NCBI GenBank assembly: GCA_022478985.1
Contig: JAKSZP010000136.1
Coordinates: 1 to 64,000, forward strand
Source of the DNA: Massospora cicadina
Taxonomy: Eukaryota > Entomophthoromycota > Entomophthoromycetes > Entomophthorales > Entomophthoraceae
DNA: 64,000 nucleotides
Reading direction: 5' to 3'
The position numbers and the translations under genes were made by a program. The first letter of the stretch is position 1, and each line of letters opens with the position of its first letter. Below the pieces are notes generated by a model. That model was not told the DNA's origin and searched no databases. It worked only from the letters and a program-made list of their open reading frames with translations. Below, one piece after another: positions 55,998 through 64,000 of this stretch.

Positions 55998-57394
55998 AGG
56001 GAACCTGAGTCCTTCAGCCTTCTTTTTTTTAGCATGTTGCTGTATAGCAGCACGTGTGTTATGTGTAATGGAGTATGGTTCAGGATGGTAAGCTTTAGCT
56101 GTGGGGTTTGCGTTGGCTTTTGCCTTCTGCTTTTTCCCCACTGTGGGACGTGTTTTTGGTGTAGTGTTCACTTGAAGTGCACTAATTCATAAATCTGGAA
56201 TTATGATAGGGATATTATTGGGCGTTTCAGTCCCAAACAATGCTTGGGCACATTGGTCAGGTGAAAATGACTCACCTATCAGGTTATCAGCTTGGGTGGC
56301 CCAATCAGCTTAGGTGCCCTAAACTGATTGGTGGAGGGATTTGCAAACTGCTTCCGCTGTGAAAGTCTCAATGTCCTCCTGGATATGTGCTGGCAGGATT
56401 GCGGATGCAATCTTGGCCGCCTCCTTGGCCACCGCCTTGCAGACCTGCTTGGCCTTCTTACACTCCTGTGGGGACACTGGTTTTACTTGGATGTAGCAGC
56501 CTTGCGCTCCCCATGGGAAGGCTCGTTGGTGTCCATTGCCAGTTTGTAGTGGGCGTCTGCACCACACATTGCATCCAAAATTATTTCATGTTGGGCAATG
56601 CCCTCCTTGGTGGGGCAGGTATGGGCCTTATGGCCAAAAGCGTGACAGAAAGTGCAGATAGGAGGTGCGCTATCCACAGTGACCCTGAATGGGTGGTAGT
56701 CTTGCCCATTGATTTTAATAGTAGCAGTATGTGGGAATTGGGGCAAATCTTCCGCTATCCCATGGCTGGGGTGAGAACAGCAATCGCCTTGCCTGTGCGC
56801 AGGTCTGGCATGAGCATTAATTGCTGCATCTCAAAGGATTGTATTTTCCCCATATTTGGCGAGCCCAACTTTCAGGTGATGCTCTAGTACAGTGCGCTTG
56901 ACCGTTGTAGGTAGTAAGTCAAAAGTTACAAAACTTGATTTGATTTATTCCAGTGGGTGCGCTTCGTTTTGACTACCTGTTGACCATCTGGGAGGTCAAC
57001 TACTACATGTACTTTTTCGCTTTGTCTGCCGCTTCATTAGTTTTGAATCCAATATGCAGCCAACTGCGAGGCATGGAGTGTGGGGCGATGTACATTACTT
57101 TCAGAATATGTGTGTGTACATCTCCACAATAATTTTTACAAAGTGCTGTTTGTTGAATATCCAGGAACACATGCACCCCATATTCCACTGACAATAATGA
57201 TTGGGAGTACAACGTACTGAAGAACAGGTTGCAGCGCGCATGCCAGGCCAAAATTTCTGTGGAAATGGTAACTGCCAGTCTTTTATTGCTAATTTTATCT
57301 TTTCTTCAAGACTCATCAGAGTGTTTACAAAACTTGGTTGTTGTGGGGCCAACACCTGTGCCTTAACCTTACTCGCCCAACTGCTCCATGACAT
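55983..57394 (-). pseudogene. LINE3 ORF1, CCHC protein
   Basis: The ATG at 57394 (MSWSSWASKVKAQ) matches the LINE1 start. Pieces: 57251-57003 with VEYGVHVFLDIQQTALCKNY and IAPHSMPRSWLHIGF; 56746-56483 with the intact knuckle CTFCHAFGHKAHTC; 56171-55983 with a Lys/Ala-rich tail that ends at the TAA 55985-55983. The pieces are in two or more frames. The order and motifs are those of LINE1 ORF1. Confidence 0.85.
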
Positions 57395-57510
57395 TGGGTG
57401 GAAACTAATCTCCTTGATGAGATTATCAAACTTTACCTACACTTGAATTAAATTTGTTGCAAAAGTGTTTGCAATGAGAGAGAAAAGTTTTAATCAGATT
57501 TTGTTAAATT

Positions 57511-57534
57511 CTAAGATGCTAACTCTCAATGAAA
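57511..57534 (+). other. 24-bp host remnant between LINE3 and LINE4
   Basis: CTAAGATGCT followed by the LINE4 duplication AACTCTCAATGAAA. This is Gypsy-4c sequence left between the two LINE 5' ends. Confidence 0.8.
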
Positions 57535-57617
57535 TATAGCTTTTCTTTCCCATAACTATCACTATTAATAACACGATTATATGCAAATTATCCAAACTTG
57601 ACAATCAACCTGGAAAA

Positions 57618-58993
57618 ATGAGCTGATTTTTCCGCACCAACACCAGTTGGGCGAAAGTGGCCAGCGCAAAAGGCCCTAAGCCCACCCAACCTGTCAGGGA
57701 AAAATGCCGAGCAGTACATTGGGACAACCTCTCCCAAAAAAGGGTGAGCATAGCGCCACACCTGGAGTTTTGCAATTTCTGCAAAAAAATGGGCGCTTTC
57801 ACAAAGATTGAACACTCCCAACTCTTGTCCTCCCTTGAGCACAGCCTTGGAATTATGGTCAGCGATACTTCCCTTGAGCCATGGGAAAAAATTGGGGAGG
57901 CCTTCTCTGCAACTTTCCCAAACACCATTTTGGTAAATTTTAATAATTTACATAGAGGATGGGCGGATGTCAGGTTCTTGACTGTGGAGTAAGTGGCAGA
58001 CGCAGCAAAAACCAGAATTTCTGTTAAAATTAACAACAAAGATCGCATTATCCGCATGGTGCACACATGATGGAATGAGGCTAACAACCTATTCTTCATA
58101 TTTGACTGACTCCCAAGCACCATGCACCTTAAAATAATTGAGGATGAGCTCTGCACGGGCCTCAAAAGTTATGGCGAAATAAAACAATTTGAATTTAAGA
58201 AATTCCCCCTCCTGCCTCACCTGTGTACAGGGAAGGCAATAGCCATTATTGAACCCAACCAGGATGTGGTAGAGGATATCACCCTCATTCCACGCACGGT
58301 GACCATCAACCTCCCCAATAGCAGCATATCTCGCCCCTTCCACATCACACTGGAACACAACCCACCTATCTGCGGCTTCTGCTCTGCTCTAAGCCACAAA
58401 GACCATGCATGCCCCGTCAAGTGCAGGATTAAAGCACAAGAATTTTGCGAGGATGATATGGACAAAATGAGCCTAACCTTTGGAAAAATGAAGGACGCTA
58501 CTTACGCCTTCCATCGAGGCAAAAGAGCCAAATCACCTTGGTCAAACCCATTTTGCGCAAGGATCATTGTGCACAGGCTGCCTGCAAGCAGGCCGCGAGT
58601 TCCGCCAAGACCCAAGCTTGCACCACGATTTCCTCAGACCAGATTCAGTTGGATGCCATAGCAGCGCAGTGAAATAACCAATCAGATCCCTCGCATAAAA
58701 CCCAACAAAATCAAAGAGATGAATTTTTCAAACACAACCAATCAAACGCCTCCAACCACACTGAAGAAGAACCACCATGCACCACTGTGGATCCTCCTAG
58801 CCAATCACATGTGATCAGTGACAATATGGTTCATGAGTATGATATGGAAGATCATCCCAGCCAATCACAATGTGTCAACGCTCCTGCACAAAAACCAATT
58901 ACCCTGACACCTAGTTTCTGCACATCTAGCCCACAGGTAAGCAGCGGAAAATTTTACACTGATGGGGCACAATACAACCCACGCCAGAGCTGA
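57618..58993 (+). pseudogene. LINE4 ORF1, CCHC protein
   Basis: The ATG at 57618 is followed by a stop at the third codon. The same frame is then open as 57621-57992, stops, and resumes 58122-58661. Motifs: LEFCNFCKKMGAF, HLKIIEDELCTGLKSYGEIK, PLLPHLCTGKAIAIIEPN (as PHLCTGKAIAVL in LINE1), and the intact knuckle CGFCSALSHKDHAC (about 58372-58413). A frame change near 58670 leads to an Asp/Ser/Gln-rich tail to 58993. The antisense frame 57605-58165 is a shadow. Confidence 0.8.
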
Positions 58994-59149
58994 ACTCCAC
59001 AAAGTAATCTGAGCCTGAAGAAACCAAACAAAACCAATACTACAACCGCTGATCAACATGCTGGAACCAATCTTGCTGATTGGCCCCAAACTCATAGTAT
59101 GACCCGCTTTGCTAGGGAACAGGGTGACCCCAGTGGGTCGCCCCAACAT

Positions 59150-62100
59150 TTCTGATGTGCAGATTACTGCAATCACCATAGGGACACTCAACATTGTGGG
59201 AGCTAAGGCCCTCACGTCCTGGGCCAAAAAATAGCTTTCCTGCACAATATCCCTATGGACATCTTGACCATCCAAGAACCCCACTGTCCACCGGGGGAGG
59301 AGGAGTCATGGTCAACCATGCTCCTTCCAGCTAAATCCTTTTAAACATACCACTGTGGGGTGATAATTCGATATAACTATAATCCTCTAGTAAATATCTG
59401 AAGCACATCCTCCCACCTGGAGGGATGGCTGCTTCTAAAAGATTTTGAGTGGAATGGAGAAACTTTTGCTGTGGCGTGTGTGTATTCCCCAAAGATCCAA
59501 AAGACCGCCAAAATTTTTTCTCCAATATCCTCTCAATCCCTTTCGCTGAGGCAACATTTTTTGCAGGAGATTTGAATTGCTGGCTTAACTCCATAACTGA
59601 CCGCTTGCCTAAATCAAAGGCTATACCCCACAGACACACGGAACTATGCATACTAAAAGGCAACACTGGGCCTGTATGACACTATCCTCAAAAAGTCCAC
59701 CACGTTGGCCAACATGACGAGGCCCCACTACAACAATAACCAGCTAGTTTCAATGACCCAGATTGACCTGATGCTCGCCTCTGTAGACTTCCATCACCAT
59801 GTATCAAATTTTACAACAACAATTATCCCTTTCTCTAACCACCAAATGGTTTTAATAACATTATCATCCGCAGCAAAATACCAAAAGCCACTGTCCTGGC
59901 ACAAAGTTCACCTAAGCACCATCCATCTTCCAGAGCTTAAACTTTGGATCAAGATGGTGTTAACAACACAGACAAAAAAACGACCACCATACAGGAACCT
60001 TATCACCGCGTGGGAAATTTTCAAGGCTAGAGTAACCAAAAAAGCCTGACACTTGAACTCCAGAAAGCTGGCCGCGATGTCCGCAACAATCAACAAGGCT
60101 ATCAGACAGCTCCAGCACTTAAAAAACAACACACCTCGCGAGGGATACAGTCCACAATAGGGACACTTGTGTTTCTAACTGTCTGCACAGGTCAACTCCC
60201 TCTTTTAGAAAACACCACACTACATCAAAGTATGTTACAAGTCAAAATACATTTTATCCGGCGAAACTCACACAGCCCAATTCTTCTACCATTTTAAACC
60301 AATTTCAATTTCTGCGACTTGCACACAGGTCCATCAAGAAGACGATACACTGGCGTCACCATCTGAAATATCAGCCGAATTACACCGATTTTACACCAAC
60401 CTGTACATGGTGGATTTCGTGGCACCTAGCAAAATTGGAATATTTTTAGTATCTGCTAATATTGGCAATATAGCTGATCAACCAGACCTTGTCAAACCCA
60501 TCACTAGAGATGAACTATGGGAGGTAACAAAATCAAATCTGCGCCACAAGTGCCCTGGTCCTGATGGCCTTCCATATGAATTTTACAAAAAGTACTTTGA
60601 TTACATTGCACCAGTACTACTGGCAACTATGAACAAGTGCCTGGAGGACACAGCCCTTCTACCTGGCGGCCAAGATGCATATGTGGTCACATCTTCAAAA
60701 AAGAAGACCAGGCAGACCTAAACAACTGGCGTCCAATTGTCTCTCACCAATACTGATACTAAAATATTAAAAAAATTTTAGCTAAGCGTCTGGGTTGCAT
60801 TGCACAGACAGCCCTCTCTCCCCATAAGTTTGGCTTTATCCCCTAATCGCTCAATTTGGGATAACATTCACACCATAGCCAACATCTGCCAAGCTAAACC
60901 CACAGGCACCCTTGCTTTCCTGGACCAAAAGAAAGCATATGACTAAGTGCACTGGGACTACTTGTAACAATGTCTGAAGGCCTTCAACCTACAACCCTGT
61001 TTTATAAACTGGGCGCTTCTCCTAACGCGCTCAGCTAGGTTTTAATCAGAGGCCCAGGTTTCCTAAACAACACCATCACCCCACAAAAGGGGCCTCAAAC
61101 AAGGCGACCCGCTTAGCCACTACTATACAATTTCAGCCTTGACTCTCTCCTCCGCATAGTAAACTCAAAGCTCTCTGGAATCAGGTTGGAGGGACAATTA
61201 CCAACCAAATTTCTCGCCTTTGCTGATGACTGCGTATTCAGAGTCTCAGGCAATAGGGATGCCAGAGCAATTGAGAGCATTATTCACCAGTATGATTTAG
61301 TGATTAACGCCATGCTGAACAATCAGAAAACAGAGGTAATTGTAATGGGCTTATTCAGTTCAAATTGGACCTCACCCTCCCACCACCGACCAAACCAACC
61401 AACTGCAATCCTACCACAAGACAAAGATCTAAGCCAATAAAACCAATGTGTTTACCCTTCACACCTCACCTCGCCACCAACCCAGTCCATCATCTGGGAA
61501 TATGGCTTGAGGCTGGTGGATATGCATTTGACACCAATAAAACCAATATATTGGACAACATCACAAAAAGAATGACACGTATGCGGAGGAGTAAAGCTAG
61601 TTTAACAGGAAGAGTTGTGATATCCAACTCCCTGATATTGTCAAATTTATGGTTTGCTGCCCACGCGGTTCCCTTCTCCGCATACTTTACCAATGCAGTC
61701 TACAAGCTCCTGCAGAACTGGCTGAGGTCTGGTTACCACGCACCAGTCAGTCTGAAGACCATGTACAGCTCACGGAAAAAAAGTGGGATGGGGCTGCTCA
61801 ACTTCATGGAACGAGCAACGCAAATCCTTGGCTCATGGATAGCTCTGACAACGTCACCCAACCCACCATCTCACCACTGGGCTAAGGCAGCCCAAACTAA
61901 CTTCTTAAGGGCACTACATCTGAGGTGCCCCTCCAACCCTGCAACACTGATGAAGTATCTAACAACACATCCAACAGCCACAGGACCGCACAACACCAAA
62001 CGTTACTTCAGATGCGTTCTGTACACCCTAAGACAAGGGGATTGGAGTTTCTCCTATGCACAGCAAACCGAAGATACTAACCATCCAATATGTAATATGC

Positions 62101-62760
62101 GACTCCACAGAGGACAAACTGTGACCAACGCACCTGCCCCACTACCACCCTTTCCTTTATCCCAGATTATCTATATAGATTACCAAGACGTCCCAGATGA
62201 CTTGCGCACCCAAAGGAAGGTGTGGGACCTCATCACTTGTCCCCTCTTATCCCCACAAGTGAGCTCTACAGTGTGGCGCTACATGCGCCGTACGTATAGG
62301 ACAACTGACCGCACCTTCTCAATGTTCCAATCATGCGCCATCTGCGGCAGACCCAACACGCTAGCCCACCGCCTGGAAGAGTGCCCGCCGTCCAAGCATA
62401 TCTGTACCAATGTAAATGTACTTATTTCAGCAATCACCATCAGCTGAATTCCGACTATCCCGTGATATCCTGACATTCAACATGATCTCATATATCCCCC
62501 AGACGCTAAGGGCTTTAATTGTGAGTATTGCAATATGGTCCATTCGCACAATTACCCTTGATGCTTTCAATGAGATCTTCCACAACATTAACCAAGCTAT
62601 CGTCAGGTTCCACAGCCATTTGGCTGACCACTTCCAAGCCTGGCTATTTGGATCACTACAACACAAATGGAAGAAACAGATGGGTAACTGGCTACCAATC
62701 TGGTTCCTTCGTTGTGACACTGAAAACCTCACAATCTCTATAGGCGGTACACCCTACTAG
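59150..62760 (+). pseudogene. LINE4 ORF2, APE endonuclease and reverse transcriptase
   Basis: Endonuclease: ITIGTLNIVGAKALTSW (59180-59230), HCGVIIRYN, EWNGETFAVACVYSP, FFAGDLNCWLN (GDLN intact, 59560-59590), QIDLMLA, PFSNHQMV (SDH has become SNH). RT: CPGPDGLPYEFYKKYF (60550-60597), NNWRPIV, FLDQKKAYD then a stop (motif A Asp kept), LAFADDCVFRV (61215-61245, intact). The 360-codon frame 61365-62447 holds HHLGIWLEAGGY, WRYMRRTYRTTDR and the zinc motif CAICGRPNTLAHRLEEC, all four ligands kept. A shift near 62420 leads to the end FHSHLADHFQAWLFGSL...WLPIWF, stop at 62760. No hairpin like LINE1-3 at the ORF junction. Confidence 0.85.
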
Positions 62761-62964
62761 CCCTTGAGCTGTTATGTCACTTAAGATCATAGTCATCCAC
62801 TATCCGTGGCTCCTAGCCACATCCAAGTGTACCATCTCTTATCTTTCATGTTCTATTGTTTAGTGTGCTCTCCCCTCTTTTACTTTCCTTTTCCCTACAT
62901 ATTGGATGTTCCAGTCCCCTGGTTGGCCATCCTCGAATAAAAAAAATAAAAACTCTCAATGAAA

Positions 62965-63690
62965 ACTGTTATTGCCATTCTGACAGGATTGGCTTCTCAC
63001 CCTTTCTTTGAGAGGCTTATCATATTAGTTTATTGCACTTATAAAATGTTCGCAATATAAAGAAGGCTATATCAGACGTTGTGGATTTCTGTGAAGTTGA
63101 GACTACTCAAGAAATTAAGTTGAACTCACAGGTTTTAACGATTAAGGATCTCCCAAAAATTACCTAGAAGAAGGGGTCCATGAAACATGGCACCTCCAGT
63201 GCTTGTTACCCTTCCAAAACCTACCCCCAAGGTGAAGCTAATATCAGTCATCCCTCCAGTGTGTGAGGTCAAATCCAAAACATTTAAGCCATCTGGTCAG
63301 AATGCACTAATAGTGACAAATCCGCACTCTTATCCATCACCTGCACCAAAAGATCGCCCTTTGCGTGCAGTCCAGCCAGCTACCCAGGCACTCAAGCAAG
63401 AGGTCTAATAAGCTAAAATGCCTCCTCTCTGGGACAAAACGGTATGAGAGCGCCCCAAGGTCATCACCTGTTACAAGGAAGGGCATGCTGACAAAGTGAG
63501 TTGTACAATTAAAGTAAATAAACCTAATGGGCTTAAACTAACCTCCCTCTTAACATCCTCTGACTTGCATAGAGAACCCCTCTGATGACGAATCAGAAGG
63601 GGGTTATGAGAACATGGAATATTATGTCCAAAGAGTCCCAGAGGAAGTAGGGCTATTGGGCTTTTTGAGCCCTGAAGGAGTAAGTAGGCC
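62965..63690 (+). pseudogene. gag: Gypsy-4c gag, C-terminal part
   Basis: VVDFCEVETTQEIKLNSQVL (about 63079-63140) matches Gypsy-4a. The open frame 63187-63408 is Pro/Lys/Val rich, without a domain. A shortened zinc knuckle CYKEGHADKVSC lies at 63469-63504, lacking the second Cys. It is contiguous with 57520 across LINE4. Confidence 0.55.
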
Positions 63691-64000
63691 ATGATACCAG
63701 AAGAAATCTACCTTAGTCAAGTTCTGGTGTGCCCTGAGGTTTTTAATACATCATTGATGCTGACCATTTCTTTGCTTTGTTTATCCGACCTATTCAACAA
63801 GGTTATATATTACAATCTTTCAGGTATGTATATCCTGAGACTGCAGACAAACTGCCTCCACTTTCCGTTTAAAGTAGGTTCTAGCGCTCCCCCTAACTTT
63901 GGTGGAAATGAAACAAAGGTGGATGTCATCATCAGCATGGTAAAGGTCATAATCACTATTGATACTGGTTCACCTATCAATGTTATCTCCTTGTAACTTA
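63691..64000 (+). pseudogene. Gypsy-4c protease, start, cut by the window end
   Basis: The 101-codon frame 63691-63996 ends in VKVIITIDTGSPINVISL with an intact DTG at 63961-63969, then a stop (TAA). It corresponds to 15640-15690 of Gypsy-4a. The rest of the domain lies outside the window. Confidence 0.7.

Larger units (their letters stand above)
52222..57494 (-). mobile_element. LINE3, full-length two-ORF LINE, decayed
   Basis: On the minus strand it begins with ACTTTTCTCTCTCATTGC at 57488 and ends with GGTCGGCCTTCCCCAAATAA near 52235. Flanking TSD CAGATTCTGTAAAATT (52206-52221) and CAGATTTTGTTAAATT (57495-57510), 14 of 16 identical. Six extra bases lie between the usual start and the duplication. 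Inserted in Gypsy-4c gag. Confidence 0.9.
57535..62950 (+). mobile_element. LINE4, full-length two-ORF LINE of a second subfamily
   Basis: Flanked by perfect 14-bp duplications AACTCTCAATGAAA at 57521-57534 and 62951-62964. The start reads TATAGCTTTTCTTTC; the end reads CCCTGGTTGGCCATCCTCG followed by AATAAAAAAAATAAA. The coding region is clearly diverged from LINE1-3, but the 3' tail is the same. The perfect duplication suggests that it is one of the younger insertions. Length 5416 bp. Confidence 0.9.
51656..64000 (+). mobile_element. Gypsy-4c, gag-protease part of a Ty3/Gypsy element, cut by LINE3, LINE4 and window end
   Basis: Pieces 51656-52205, 57511-57520 and 62965-64000 join without gap or overlap when LINE3, LINE4 and their duplications are removed. 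The protease motif INVIS and the VVDF block tie it to Gypsy-4a. The rest lies beyond the window. Confidence 0.65.

Noticed and set aside
56387..56887. 166-codon + frame
   Set aside because: Antisense shadow of LINE3 ORF1.
57605..58165. 186-codon minus frame
   Set aside because: Antisense shadow of LINE4 ORF1, which carries the conserved motifs and CCHC knuckle.
1..64000. CRISPR arrays, tRNA or rRNA genes, host protein genes
   Set aside because: No spaced short repeats, no cloverleaf or rRNA-like sequence and no non-transposon coding frame was recognised by eye. A computational scan could still find a tRNA.
1..64000. RIP (repeat-induced point mutation) as the cause of decay
   Set aside because: Several catalytic-codon losses have a CpG context rather than CpA, and the LINEs keep GC-rich sequence. 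Without computed indices RIP is not supported.

Overview
The window is a eukaryotic transposon graveyard with no intact gene. It is AT-rich outside the LINE copies. Every recognisable coding stretch is a decayed retrotransposon: Ty3/Gypsy-type LTR elements and two-ORF LINEs with an APE-type endonuclease. A chromodomain-bearing Gypsy element (Gypsy-5) and the large solo-LTR load fit a repeat-rich fungal genome, possibly a basidiomycete such as a rust. No host gene, rRNA or tRNA is present to prove this, so the organism assignment is weak.

Left arm (1-14461). Gypsy-1 (+) runs from a cut LTR at position 1 to about 5501, where a short LINE-type element, LINE-A (-, 5519-8271), is inserted with a 17-bp target-site duplication (TSD). 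Next come an unassigned stretch (8289-9300), a gag-protease remnant of Gypsy-6 (-, about 9300-12540), and LINE-B (+, 12569-14461). LINE-B is a second copy of the LINE-A family, which codes an RRM-like protein and no reverse transcriptase.

Centre (14462-50880): a nested stack. I infer that Gypsy-4a (+) was split inside its RT by Gypsy-5 (-, 17133-45059), a chromovirus. The 3' LTR of Gypsy-5 was split by a solo-LTR-like element, LTR-D (17859-39051). LTR-D contains Gypsy-2b (-, 17962-37863). Gypsy-2b in turn contains Gypsy-2a (+, 19687-26994), LINE1 (+, 28075-33344) and a solo LTR-C (35914-36660). Gypsy-2a contains another solo LTR-C (24058-24819). Removing insertions and duplications leaves 6554 bp for Gypsy-2b and 6541 bp for Gypsy-2a, which independently supports the junctions. 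Gypsy-5 also carries an LTR-C copy (39688-40451), and Gypsy-4a carries LINE2 (+, 45471-50751).

Right arm (50881-64000): an LTR-C copy, then the gag-protease part of Gypsy-4c (+), cut by LINE3 (-, 52222-57494) and LINE4 (+, 57535-62950). These two LINEs sit head to head; their duplications are 10 bp apart.

Main observations: (1) two copies of a 13-14 nt sequence plus oligo(A), each flanked by a 15-bp TSD, look like micro-retroposons; (2) LINE1-3 share a hairpin at the ORF1/ORF2 junction with the ORF1 stop in the loop (consensus) and the ORF2 ATG in the 3' arm; (3) LTR-C copies keep an inverted repeat around a TATA-like box; (4) a roughly 360-bp near-identical tract between the inverted Gypsy-2a and -2b copies suggests gene conversion; (5) the RRM-only LINE-A/B family shares its ends with the full LINEs. 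All alignments were done by eye.
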